Below, piece after piece: positions 34,636 through 42,402 of a stretch of 64,000 bases of DNA; positions within the stretch are counted from its first letter, which is position 1, and each line of letters begins with the position of its first letter. A program made the translations under genes and the position numbers. Origin of the DNA: Georgenia sp. TF02-10 (GTDB lineage: Bacteria; Actinomycetota; Actinomycetes; Actinomycetales; Actinomycetaceae); the NCBI RefSeq assembly GCF_022759505.1, contig NZ_CP094289.1, forward strand, positions 2,356,001-2,420,000, written 5' to 3'. The notes beneath the pieces are model-generated. The model made no database searches and was not told where the DNA came from. It worked only from the letters and a program-made list of their open reading frames with translations.

Positions 34636-35058
34636 TCAGTGCTCGGGGTGGAACGTGCCGACGTAGAGCTCAGACCACGACGGCAACCAGTCGACCCCAT
34701 GGGCTCCATGGCTCGGTCCGTCGACCGCCGGGCGGCGGTCGGTGTTGGCGAACACGGTCCGTGTCGGGTACGGCTCGAACGGCTTTCGGTCGACGTCGTG
34801 GCGCTCTTGCGTCAGGACCGCCGGGCAGGGCTCGGCGTGCACGGCTCCGTCCTCGCACTCGTACACGTTCACCCACCCATCGGGCAGCGGCGTCGTGGCG
34901 ACCGTCACCCAGTCGGGGCCACGGTCGGGCATCTGGCCCATGCGGCGCTCGGGCATCTTCTTCGTGGCCCCGTTGGGGCCTGCCACGTTGTAGTCGGCCA
35001 TCTTCTTCTTCTCCTTCTTCGTGGCCTTCTCGGGACCTGCCACGTTGTAGTCGCTCAT
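34636..35058 (-). CDS. Unknown protein with duplicated N-terminal motif (140 residues)
   Basis: First gene of the left operon; ATG 35058 follows GAGGAGG. The N-terminus contains DYNVAGPEKATKK and, 19 residues later, DYNVAGPNGATKK, a recent 57-bp duplication joined by a Lys/Glu-rich stretch. The remainder (WVTVATTPLPDGWVNVYECE, PCPAVLTQERHDVDRKP) looks like a small globular domain. The second copy has its own Met (MADYNV), so a shorter start is possible. Function unknown. Confidence 0.7.
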   Translation of the reverse strand: MSDYNVAGPEKATKKEKKKMADYNVAGPNGATKKMPERRMGQMPDRGPDWVTVATTPLPDGWVNVYECEDGAVHAEPCPAVLTQERHDVDRKPFEPYPTRTVFANTDRRPAVDGPSHGAHGVDWLPSWSELYVGTFHPEH

Positions 35059-35073
35059 TGCTCCTCCTCGATC

Positions 35074-35270
35074 TTGCGGGTATGCGGGTATGTGCGGGGT
35101 CTCCACTGTCAGCACTGGAGATTTTTCCTATTAGGATCTAGTGGGTTCTGACACGGTATGTGTGTTTGCTACGGTATGTGTGGCGGTTCTGACACGGTAT
35201 GTGTGGTGAGCCTCGGGAAAAAGTGTGGGCCAGCGATCTGGCGAACCCCGCGATACCCGCATACCCGCAA
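35074..35270. promoter_or_regulatory. Inverted-repeat-bounded control region of the element
   Basis: TTGCGGGTATGCGGGTAT (35074-35091) and its exact complement (35253-35270) enclose about 160 bp. Each arm is itself two GCGGGTAT units. Inside are two direct repeats with the core GTTCTGACACGGTATGTGTG (starting 35145 and 35186), a half copy TACGGTATGTGTGG between them, an A/T stretch and the palindrome TCCTATTAGGA (35126-35136). It separates the primase gene from the operon starting at 35058 and is the best candidate for a promoter/operator or an origin. Confidence 0.7.
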
Positions 35271-35272
35271 CC

Positions 35273-37882
35273 TCACTCCACCTCCTCACCGGCGACGACG
35301 ACGCGCCAGAGGACGACCTTGGAGTGGGCGTCACGGCCGGCCCGGCGGATGGAGTACTGGCCGGCCCACCGCCCCTCGCGCTTGGCGATCCACTGGCCGA
35401 ACGCTCGGCTCGCCATCCCCTTGGACATGAGGACGGCGACCTCTTCGGGGACGACGTCCATCGGGATCTTGTCCAGGACGTTGCCCTCGACCTGGGCGAT
35501 CTCGGCGTAGACCTGGCCGGCCCGCCACGGCTTCGACCCCATCGCCCGGTAGATCGCCTCGTAGAACTCCTCGGCGCTGTCGCTGTCCAGACCGGCGTCC
35601 TCCGGCGCGGCCTCGTCGCTGTCGAACCGCCCCTCGAACCCGGCATGGCGGACGACGCCCTCGACCGACCGTTTCCAGGTGGAGAAGTCATCCGTGGTGC
35701 GCAGCGGCCCCATCGGCCGGCCGGCGACCACCCATGCCCGCGTGAGCGTCAGCAGCGCCCACAGGAGATCGCCGCGGTGCTCCTCGACCCACGCCAACAG
35801 GTTGTTGATCTTGAACCCGACGCGGCGCTCAGGGTGCGGCATCCCCGGGTCGATCGTGACGAACACGGCACGCCGGGAGATGTCCCCGCCGGTCCGCACG
35901 TTGTTGCCCGTCACCGTCCAGAGGCGGTCGTTGGGCCGGGAGATGTTCTCGGAGTTCCCCAGCCGGCGAGAGCTGTAGACGTTGACGGTCAGCAGCGCGG
36001 CCAGCGTGGGCGACCGTACGACGCTCTCGACGTTGTCGAACACCACGACCGGCGCCGTGGTCGTGTCCAGCGTCGCCATGATGCTCTTGTCCATCTCGGC
36101 TTCGCCCGCGGGCAGCGTGGCCCGTGTGGTCGAACCGTGCAGGATGCCGAGGATCTTCGCTAACAACCCCTTGCCCGAACCGGGCTGGGGAGCGTTCAAG
36201 ACGCACAGCTTGTACGGCGGCGGCACCAGCAGCCGCAGCAGCGGCGTCAGCAAGAACCCGATGTAGCTGGCACGGTGGTCGGCCGACACGAAAGGGAAGT
36301 CGGCCAGCATGTCCTCGACCAGCCCGCGGGCCTTCTGCCGGTCCGCCTCGCTCGGTACCGCAGGCACCTTCGGCACCGTCAGCGTGTCGGGCGGCAGGTA
36401 CAGGAACCCGCTGGCGTCGTCGTACCCGGGCTCGTCCAGCACCGTCCCGTCCGCCCGGACGATGGGCGAGTGCGTCACTCCCCGCAGCGGGCGGACGCCG
36501 GCCAGCAGGTCCGGCGCCTTGACGGCTTGCTGGGCCGCGACCTGGGGAAACAACATCGGCTTCTTCTTCTCGTCCACCACCCGGTAGCAGCTGTAGGTGC
36601 CATTGAGCCGGGCGGTGAGGTCCATCGTGTCCAGGCGGTGCACCTGGGCCGGTCCGTCGTCGTCCTCGCCCTTCGCCGGCACGTAGCCGTCCTCGCCCAC
36701 CCGGGGCGTGTAGACCAGCTCGCGCAGCCGCCGGAAGATGCCCGCCGTTGGCCCGGTCCCCAGGTTCGCTCGCAGGTAGGAGAGCGTCACGGCGGCGTTC
36801 GACGTGTTGAGCTCGGGACGCTCCCCGGCGGACGTCTTGCTCGTGCCCGCCTTGGCCGGGCTCGCGGGCTCGGCGTCGAACATCCCCTCGTCGTGGTCCG
36901 GCCCGTAGTCCCGGGCCTTGTCGCCTACCTTCGCGTGCGCGCTCTTGAGCTTCTCGTGCACGTCCTCGTCGGTAAACCCGGCGTCTCGCGGCGCCTCCGC
37001 GAGGATCAGCCGGTCGGCCTCGCCGGGGTCCAGGAGACCGGCGTTCTCGTGCTCGATCAGGGTGCACGCGACCGCGAACGTGGTGGCGTCCCAGGGTGGG
37101 CCGGTGTAGCCCTTGCCGTCCGGCGTGGCTAGGCGCCGGCACTCCCGCAGCCGCTCCAGCTCCGGTTCCACCGCCGACCGCAGCAACCCCGCCTTGCGGG
37201 CCGGGGACAGCGGGCGCGCGTTGGCCTTCGTGGTCGTGGTGGTAGTGGTCGGCACCTTCCGCGAGGCGCGGACCATCTCAGTGATGGCCGCTCCGCTGTC
37301 GTCGTCGGCGCCCTCGGCGGCAAGGCGCGTGAGGTCGGGGACCATGGTCCAGCGGTACGGCCGGACCTTACCGTCCGCCTTCGACGCGCGCTCGGTCGGG
37401 GCCAGGAACAGGATGCCGCGCCCCTTGTCACCGGCGCCGCCCTTGTAGTCCAGGCCGGGCCGTAGACCGTCCTTCGACCGCTCGCCCAGCGGCGCGATGA
37501 GGCCATGAATCCCGCCGGACGGCGTGGTCTGCCGGCCGTAGACCGTGGGCAGCATCCCGGCCGCTCGCAGCGCCTCGAACGTCGCACGACCGCCATTGCG
37601 GGGGTCAAAGTCCAGGCCGTCCACCGCCTGCCCCATGAGGGCGCACACCGCCATGCCGGGCGTCCACCGGTCCAGGACGGCGGGGTCGGGCTTCGTCATC
37701 TCCCACCCGGCCGGCAGCCAGTACCCACAGCCGTTGTGCCCACCCTTCGGGTCCCACTTCCCGCTGCCGTCCACCGCGCGCCGCGCCAGGAAGATCGGCA
37801 CACCAGCGGCGGCGAGGTCGCGCGCAACGTCCAGCGCGGCGGCGGTCTCGTCGGTCGTCGTCGGGGTCGCAGTCGCAGTCAC
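35273..37882 (-). CDS. Bifunctional primase-polymerase with C-terminal helicase-like ATPase
   Basis: 869 residues from GTG 37882, overlapping the upstream stop (GTGA). The N-terminal prim-pol domain (about 10-205) has the Asp pair in AVDGLDFDPRNGG and the TPSGGIHGLIAP histidine motif, with LDYKGGAGDKGRGILFLAP. A linker (about 210-450) leads to an ATPase domain with Walker A LNAPQPGSGKGLL and Walker B APVVVFDNVES, and the sensor-like DRLWTVTGNNV. Such proteins prime and unwind DNA for autonomous replication of plasmids, integrative plasmids and satellites. This strongly implies that the element replicates after excision. Confidence 0.88.
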   Translation of the reverse strand: MTATATPTTTDETAAALDVARDLAAAGVPIFLARRAVDGSGKWDPKGGHNGCGYWLPAGWEMTKPDPAVLDRWTPGMAVCALMGQAVDGLDFDPRNGGRATFEALRAAGMLPTVYGRQTTPSGGIHGLIAPLGERSKDGLRPGLDYKGGAGDKGRGILFLAPTERASKADGKVRPYRWTMVPDLTRLAAEGADDDSGAAITEMVRASRKVPTTTTTTTKANARPLSPARKAGLLRSAVEPELERLRECRRLATPDGKGYTGPPWDATTFAVACTLIEHENAGLLDPGEADRLILAEAPRDAGFTDEDVHEKLKSAHAKVGDKARDYGPDHDEGMFDAEPASPAKAGTSKTSAGERPELNTSNAAVTLSYLRANLGTGPTAGIFRRLRELVYTPRVGEDGYVPAKGEDDDGPAQVHRLDTMDLTARLNGTYSCYRVVDEKKKPMLFPQVAAQQAVKAPDLLAGVRPLRGVTHSPIVRADGTVLDEPGYDDASGFLYLPPDTLTVPKVPAVPSEADRQKARGLVEDMLADFPFVSADHRASYIGFLLTPLLRLLVPPPYKLCVLNAPQPGSGKGLLAKILGILHGSTTRATLPAGEAEMDKSIMATLDTTTAPVVVFDNVESVVRSPTLAALLTVNVYSSRRLGNSENISRPNDRLWTVTGNNVRTGGDISRRAVFVTIDPGMPHPERRVGFKINNLLAWVEEHRGDLLWALLTLTRAWVVAGRPMGPLRTTDDFSTWKRSVEGVVRHAGFEGRFDSDEAAPEDAGLDSDSAEEFYEAIYRAMGSKPWRAGQVYAEIAQVEGNVLDKIPMDVVPEEVAVLMSKGMASRAFGQWIAKREGRWAGQYSIRRAGRDAHSKVVLWRVVVAGEEVE

Positions 37883-38166
37883 CGAGCACCACCGCCCGCG
37901 CACTCAGTGCAGAGGTTCTCCACAGCCACGACGCGCCGCCCGATCCGCTCGAACCGCAGCCGCACGGCCGGGTCGTCGCCGCACCGCTCGCAGACGTCGG
38001 CCGGGGTCGTCGGGGCGCAGTCCAGGCACACCAGGCGATCAGGCGCCGCGGCACACAGGAACAGGACGGTAGAGCGGCGCCGTGCATGTGGGCACGCGGC
38101 GTTTACACGCTTTACCTTGTCGGCCAGCGTGTCGGGTTCGGTGCGGGGGTTAGTTGTTGCTACCAT
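37879..38166 (-). CDS. Zinc-ribbon-like small protein
   Basis: 95 residues from ATG 38166. It has cysteine pairs in VCLDC, VCERC and LCTEC plus CPH and FLC further upstream, a dense arrangement for two zinc sites. It directly precedes the primase gene with a GTGA overlap, suggesting a role in replication or its control. No specific family is recognised. A longer start at 38283 lacks a ribosome site. Confidence 0.75.
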   Translation of the reverse strand: MVATTNPRTEPDTLADKVKRVNAACPHARRRSTVLFLCAAAPDRLVCLDCAPTTPADVCERCGDDPAVRLRFERIGRRVVAVENLCTECAGGGAR

Positions 38167-38279
38167 GGTTCTCGTCGTTCCTTTGGTGATCCTCGTCCGG
38201 TCATCAGCGCGGGCGCTCGGGTTGGTCCCCGGGCGCCCGCTCTTCTTTACGGGCGCCCGGGCCTGCCGGGCGGGGCGGA

Positions 38280-38744
38280 TCACGAGGTCTCTCCCGTGAG
38301 GTTGGCGACGGCAGCGTGAAGCGCGGCCTCAGCGGCCAACGTCGGCAGGCCGGCGTGCGCGGCCGTGGCGTAGGCGCTCATGGCGTCCAGCACCGCCGCC
38401 CCGGCCGGCGAGCGGTCGGCGTGGGCGGCCAGCACGGCATCCTTCTCAGCCTCGGTCAGGTCTAGCCGCGCCCATGCGTCCCACGGGCTCATCGGCGGCC
38501 AGGCGGCACCGCGCTCGGCGCGCCAGGTCTGCCACTCCTCGGGCGTGAAGTCCAGCTTCTCGGCGTTGCAGCGCTTGCAGGCCGCAACCAGGTTGTCCCG
38601 GTCGTACGTGCCGCCCCGGGACAGCGGCACCACGTGGTCAACCTCGGTTGCGAATGGGTGGCCGCAGTAGGCGCACACGTCATCGAGGATCTCGCGGCGC
38701 AGCGACGCCGGGATGCGCTCTCGGAGCTCGGACGTGGCGCTCAT
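38280..38744 (-). CDS. HNH endonuclease
   Basis: 154 residues. The HNH core is CAYCGHPFATEVDHVVPLSR, then GGTYDRDNLVAACKRCNAEK, with two CxxC zinc pairs and the catalytic His in VDHV. ATG 38744 overlaps the upstream stop (ATGA). The C-terminal ~70 residues are an Ala-rich helical extension. In many phages an HNH nuclease works with the terminase in DNA packaging; in this element that role is possible but unproven. Confidence 0.9.
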   Translation of the reverse strand: MSATSELRERIPASLRREILDDVCAYCGHPFATEVDHVVPLSRGGTYDRDNLVAACKRCNAEKLDFTPEEWQTWRAERGAAWPPMSPWDAWARLDLTEAEKDAVLAAHADRSPAGAAVLDAMSAYATAAHAGLPTLAAEAALHAAVANLTGETS

Positions 38745-39049
38745 GCGTCACCGCCCGCGAGCTCAGCCTCGGCGGCCTGGGCCTTCGCCATGTACTCCGC
38801 AGCCAGCCGGCGGTTACGGGCAGACTTCAAGGCCAGCCGTTGGAAGTAGGCGCTCTTCGCGTGCTCAGCGCGGCGGGCGCGCTCCTCCGGCGGCAAGGTG
38901 CCCTCGGGGTCGACCTGGCGCTCGAACCTGGCCAGCATGGCCGCGCGGGCCGGCGCGGTGCGCGCGGCGCGGTCGGGCGTTCCGGCCCAGGACTCGTGCG
39001 CCGCGATCTGCGCCGCGAGGCGGCGTTCGGATGGGCTTACAGAAGGCAT
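38741..39049 (-). CDS. Small conserved actinobacterial mobile-element protein (102 residues)
   Basis: The sequence ERRLAAQIAAHESWAGTPDR, then ARTAPARAAMLARFERQVDP, ERARRAEHAKSAYFQRLALKSARNRR resembles a short helical protein widespread in actinobacterial genomes and plasmids, usually annotated as hypothetical. AAGGGGAG lies eight bases before ATG 39049. It opens the operon that continues with HNH, zinc ribbon and primase. The role is unknown; its basic character would suit nucleic-acid binding. Confidence 0.75.
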   Translation of the reverse strand: MPSVSPSERRLAAQIAAHESWAGTPDRAARTAPARAAMLARFERQVDPEGTLPPEERARRAEHAKSAYFQRLALKSARNRRLAAEYMAKAQAAEAELAGGDA

Positions 39050-39142
39050 GGCAGGTGCTCCCCTTTACGGGTCACACCGGCTGCCTATCTTCCGGTTCCG
39101 CGGTTCCACCGCAGGCGATGTGCGCTCAGCGTATCACACACT

Positions 39143-39157
39143 GAACCTAATAGGTTC
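39143..39157. promoter_or_regulatory. 15-bp palindrome GAACCTAATAGGTTC, candidate operator
   Basis: Perfect palindrome about 95 bp before the 39049 start, in the only sizeable gap on the right side of the element. Its centre CCTAATAGG is the complement of CCTATTAGG found at 35127-35135 before the left operon. Confidence 0.55.
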
Positions 39158-39195
39158 GACGGCCGCTGTCGGCGTGTCGCCAGGAATGCCGGCGT

Positions 39196-39657
39196 TTACA
39201 CGCTATTAGCGTGGCCTACTATCGGGCCCGGTCCCACCAGGAAGTCGGCGGGGTCGGCCTCCACCACGACGACACCGCGGCGCCGGCGCACGTCGCCTTC
39301 TACGTCCTCGGCGGGCAGCCCGCCGTCGTAGTGCTGGCAGCGGGCCGGCAGCCGGCCACCGCCGCCGCTCGCGGCCCGCAGCGTGGCCAGCCAGCCCGCA
39401 GCCGGCGGCGCGACCGCCGGCAGGCCGTCGTGCGCCGCTTGCTCCGGTGAGCGCTCCACCCTCGGCGTGGCCCACAGGATGCCGTCCGGCGTAGCCCAGG
39501 CTTCGAGCATGGTGCACCCGCCACGGCCACCCTTACCGCCGGCCGGGCACAGGTAGCGCACGCTCGCCTTCCGGCCCGTGCTGTGCAGCGCCCGCACCAG
39601 GGCCAGGGCTTCCGGGCGCTCCTCGGCGGCTCGGCGCCGCGCCTTCGTCACGTCCAC
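39196..39657 (-). CDS. Unknown protein coupled to the integrase (153 residues)
   Basis: GTG 39657 shares a base with the integrase stop (TAGTG), so it is cotranslated with the integrase. The sequence contains ARRRAAEERPEALALVRALH, RYLCPAGGKGGRGGCTMLEA (two Cys), TPDGILWATPRVERSPEQAA and a C-terminal VVVVEADPADFLVGPGP. No motif is recognised. Position suggests a recombination-related helper. A 15-bp palindrome CACGCTATTAGCGTG (39199-39213) covers its last codons. Confidence 0.65.
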   Translation of the reverse strand: MDVTKARRRAAEERPEALALVRALHSTGRKASVRYLCPAGGKGGRGGCTMLEAWATPDGILWATPRVERSPEQAAHDGLPAVAPPAAGWLATLRAASGGGGRLPARCQHYDGGLPAEDVEGDVRRRRGVVVVEADPADFLVGPGPIVGHANSV

Positions 39658-40550
39658 TACAGGTCCCCAAGGTTCAAGGTCCGAGCCTCCACAGCGGCGC
39701 GCTCGGATGCGCGGGCTCTCGTGTACCTCATCAGCATGTCGGGTTGCGACCAGCCGGCTACGGCCATCAGCCCCTGCTCCGAACCACCGGCGGCGAGCCA
39801 CCGATGGGCGGCGGTGTGACGCAGCCGGTGCGGGTGAAAGCCGGCGATCCCCGCCAGTCTCGCCCGATAGGTGAGGGCCTTGTAGAGGGCGGTGTAGCCA
39901 AACCCGCTGCCCCGTTCGCCCAGCCACAGCGGCGGCGTGGCGGCGAGCCGGTGGCCGGCCCGCAGTCTCTTGTACCGGTCGATGGCCCGCGCGGTCTGCG
40001 GACCGAACGGGACCACGCGGCCCTTGCCGCCCTTGCCCCGGCGCACGACGGCGGTTCCGGCGGTCAGGTCGACGTCAGCCACCGCCATGCCGACCACCTC
40101 GCCGGCCCGTGCTCCCGTCTCCACCATGAGCCGGACGATTGCCTCGTCCCGGCGGTCGCGCAGGCTCTTGCCCTGGCAGGCCCTGATCAGCGCGCGAATC
40201 TGGTCGTCGGTCAGCGGTACGACGACCTTGGAATCGAGCTTCGGGGCCTTGACGCCGACCAGCGGGTCGGCGGCGATCTCGCCCTCGTCTGCCAGCCACG
40301 CGGCGAACTGCCGGACAGCCTGCACGCGGACCTTCACGGTAGTGGCCTCGCGGCCCAGGTCATCGAGCATGTGGGCAGCCCACGCGTTGACCGTCGCCCG
40401 GTCCAGCGCCGCCGCCGTCCCGGTCTCCTCGCACCAGGCGATGTACTGGCGCACGCCTTCCGAGTAGGACTGCACCGTCCGAGGGCTCAGGCGCTCGGCG
40501 CGCAGGGCCAGGACCCACGATTCGAGCAGCAGCGGGAGGTCAACCGTCAT
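39657..40550 (-). CDS. int: Tyrosine recombinase (integrase) of the element
   Basis: 297 residues. The N-terminal SAM-like core-binding domain (about 5-90) has the helix LSPRTVQSYSEGVRQYIAWC. Catalytic residues are Arg in ETGARAGEVVGM, Lys in RGKGGKGRVVPF, His-x-x-Arg in HPHRLRHTAAHRWLAAGG, the later Trp in VAGWSQPDMLMRYTRA and the nucleophile Tyr in MRYTR. There is no N-terminal arm-binding domain of the lambda kind, so it resembles XerC/D in size. It lies 130 bp from the right attachment core, as expected for the enzyme that inserts and excises the element. Confidence 0.93.
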   Translation of the reverse strand: MTVDLPLLLESWVLALRAERLSPRTVQSYSEGVRQYIAWCEETGTAAALDRATVNAWAAHMLDDLGREATTVKVRVQAVRQFAAWLADEGEIAADPLVGVKAPKLDSKVVVPLTDDQIRALIRACQGKSLRDRRDEAIVRLMVETGARAGEVVGMAVADVDLTAGTAVVRRGKGGKGRVVPFGPQTARAIDRYKRLRAGHRLAATPPLWLGERGSGFGYTALYKALTYRARLAGIAGFHPHRLRHTAAHRWLAAGGSEQGLMAVAGWSQPDMLMRYTRARASERAAVEARTLNLGDL

Positions 40551-40679
40551 GGCTCGCAGCGTACCAGATATCTAGACCAGCAGCGCTGTGCCGTGCTACG
40601 CTCGGCGGGTCAGGCACCACAGATCGTTGGTATCCCGCGGGAAACGGGCAGCCATGGACAGCGTGCTCAGGGAAGATAC

Positions 40680-40687
40680 TTCGCCGT
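40680..40687 (+). other. attR core TTCGCCGT
   Basis: Identical to the core at 28725-28732; downstream sequence continues the MFS gene in the same frame (Phe-Ala-Val-Ile). Confidence 0.8.
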
Positions 40688-41264
40688 CATCTCGACCGGC
40701 TTCATCGCCGGCGGCGCGGTCGTCGCCGCGAGAGGCCTCGGCCGCAACCCGATCCGCACCATCCTGCTCGCCGCCGCGGCGATCGGGGTGTTCGGCGCGT
40801 TGTCCACCATCCGCGAGTGGGGCTGGCTCTACATCGCCGGGGTCTGGCTGTTCATGGCACTCATCCCCGCCGCCGAGGCGGCCGAGCAGACGGTCATCCA
40901 GCGCGTCGTGCCCTACGAGAAGCAGGGGCGGGTGTTCGGCTTCGCGATGACCTTCGAGGCCGCCTCCGCCCCGATCACCGCGCTGCTGATCGCCCCGCTC
41001 GCCGAGCTGTGGATCATCCCCTACCTGCGCACCGACTCCGGCCAGCGGCAGTGGGAATGGCTGCTGGGCACCGGGGACTCCCGCGGCATCGCCCTCATCC
41101 TCCTGGTCGCCGGGGTGGCGTGCGCGCTCTTCGCCCTGGCCGCCTCCCTCACCCCGCAGTACCGGCTGCTGTCCACCCAGTACCGGACCGCCGAGCCGAC
41201 CACCGACAGCGACGACGGGCAGCTCATCACCGAACCGAGCTCAGGCGGCGGCGCCACCACCTGA
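40688..41264 (+). pseudogene. MFS transporter, 3' part, separated by the integrated element
   Basis: About 192 codons continuing the MFS gene: ISTGFIAGGAVVAARGLGRN, AAEAAEQTVIQRVVPYEKQG, RVFGFAMTFEAASAPITALL. It has no start or ribosome site of its own. It is silent unless the element excises or read-through occurs. The protein family is a drug-efflux-type MFS. The codon pattern is intact with no internal stops, arguing for a recent insertion. Confidence 0.92.
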
Positions 41265-41346
41265 CCTGTTCGCCTGACCTGGTCGCCGGACACAGGGCGC
41301 AGTGCGCGATGCACCGCCGCCGCACCACGAGAGAGAGCAACCATTC

Positions 41347-41770
41347 ATGAAGCTGATGACCAATACGCAGGTCTCCGTCGACGGAGTGTTTCAGGCGAAT
41401 GGCGGCCGGCACCCGCTCCTTGCACTCGCGGCCCAAGTACGTCGCATCCACCACGCTCACGAACCCGACGTGGGCGGGAACGACGGTGCTCTCCGGAGAC
41501 CTCGCCGCGGCCATCCGTGAGCTGAAGGCGAAGCCCGGAGGCGAGCTGCAGGTGCACGGCAGCGGCACCTTGACCCGGTGGCTGCTCGAGAACGACCTCG
41601 TCGACGAGCTCACCCTGCTCGTCTGCCCCGTGATCGTCGGCCAGGGCAGGCGGCTGTTCCCCGACGACGGCCCGGACCTGGCGCTCGACCTGGTGAAATC
41701 GCGCCCCTTCCCGAAGGGCATCACGCTCCGGACGTACCGGCCCGCCGGCCGACCGCAGTACGCAACCTGA
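41347..41770 (+). pseudogene. DHFR-family gene remnant, copy 3 (internal deletion and frameshift)
   Basis: Begins as a normal family member (MKLMTNTQVSVDGVFQANGG). At about 41405 it joins, in another frame, to RPKYVASTTLTNPTWAGTTV and LQVHGSGTLTRWLLENDLVD, which is the C-terminal half. Roughly 60 codons of the middle are missing. The C-terminal half ends properly at 41770 with YRPAGRPQYAT. Not functional as a full enzyme. Confidence 0.85.
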
Positions 41771-41796
41771 CCGAATCAGCAACGGAGGAGCACCTC

Positions 41797-42390
41797 ATGA
41801 CCACTACCTATACCTTCGACGTCTTCTGCAGCCTCGACGGCTTCGGCTCTTACGGGCCCGACGGCGATTGGGGCGGGTACTGGGGCAAGCAAGGATCCGA
41901 GTTCCTGGACCACCGCGCCGCCCAGTACGGCGAGGACCTACGGCTGGTCCTCGGCGCGAACACCTTCCGGCAGTTCCTGGAGTACCTGGGCCCGATCACC
42001 CGGGAGTCCGAGGCGAGCGACCCGGTGAACACCAGGATGAAGTACCTGCCGACCACTGTGATCTCGACGAGCCTCGACGGACCCCTCGACTGGCCGGACG
42101 CCACGCTCGAGCGCGGCGACGCCGTCGACGTCGTCGCCCGGCTCAAGGCGGAGTCCGCGGTGCCGTTGCGCTCGCACGGCAGCCTGTTGCTAAACCGGGC
42201 GCTGATGGCCGCCGGCCTGGTCGACCGGGTCCAGGTGACCATCTTCCCCGTCATCACCGGCCAGACCGGGACCGACCCGATCTTCCGCGGTGCGGCCGAC
42301 TTCGACCTCGACCTGATCGAGACCCGGACGTTCGACGGCCGCACCCAGGAACTGACCTACCGACCGAGCCTGCACCGACGAGCCGACTGA
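41797..42390 (+). CDS. Dihydrofolate reductase family protein, copy 4
   Basis: 197 residues from ATG 41797, with GGAGGAG upstream. TFDVFCSLDGFGSYGPDGDW, LRLVLGANTFRQFLEYLGPI, YLPTTVISTSLDGPLDWPDA, SHGSLLLNRALMAAGLVDRV and FDGRTQELTYRP match the RibD-C-like DHFR family and resemble copy 1. Intact. Substrate unknown. Confidence 0.88.
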   Translation: MTTTYTFDVFCSLDGFGSYGPDGDWGGYWGKQGSEFLDHRAAQYGEDLRLVLGANTFRQFLEYLGPITRESEASDPVNTRMKYLPTTVISTSLDGPLDWPDATLERGDAVDVVARLKAESAVPLRSHGSLLLNRALMAAGLVDRVQVTIFPVITGQTGTDPIFRGAADFDLDLIETRTFDGRTQELTYRPSLHRRAD

Positions 42391-42402
42391 GGAGCAGCGA
42401 TC

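Larger units (their letters stand above)
28733..40687. mobile_element. Integrated phage-satellite-like element, 11,955 bp
   Basis: Bounded by TTCGCCGT repeats inside an MFS gene and carrying its integrase at the right end. On the minus strand from right to left it encodes integrase, an unknown protein, a small conserved protein, HNH nuclease, zinc-ribbon protein, primase-polymerase/helicase, four unknown proteins, a terminase-small-subunit-like protein, two tiny proteins and an ART-like coiled-coil protein. There are no large terminase, portal, capsid, tail, lysis or transfer genes. A primase plus terS plus integrase without virion genes is the composition of PICI-type satellites; an actinobacterial integrative plasmid or a prophage remnant are alternatives. 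No repressor or excisionase was recognised. Confidence 0.85.

Noticed and set aside
28733-40687. Conjugative integrative element
   Set aside because: A prim-pol and integrase occur in such elements, but there is no FtsK/SpoIIIE-type transfer gene, relaxase or mating-pair gene.
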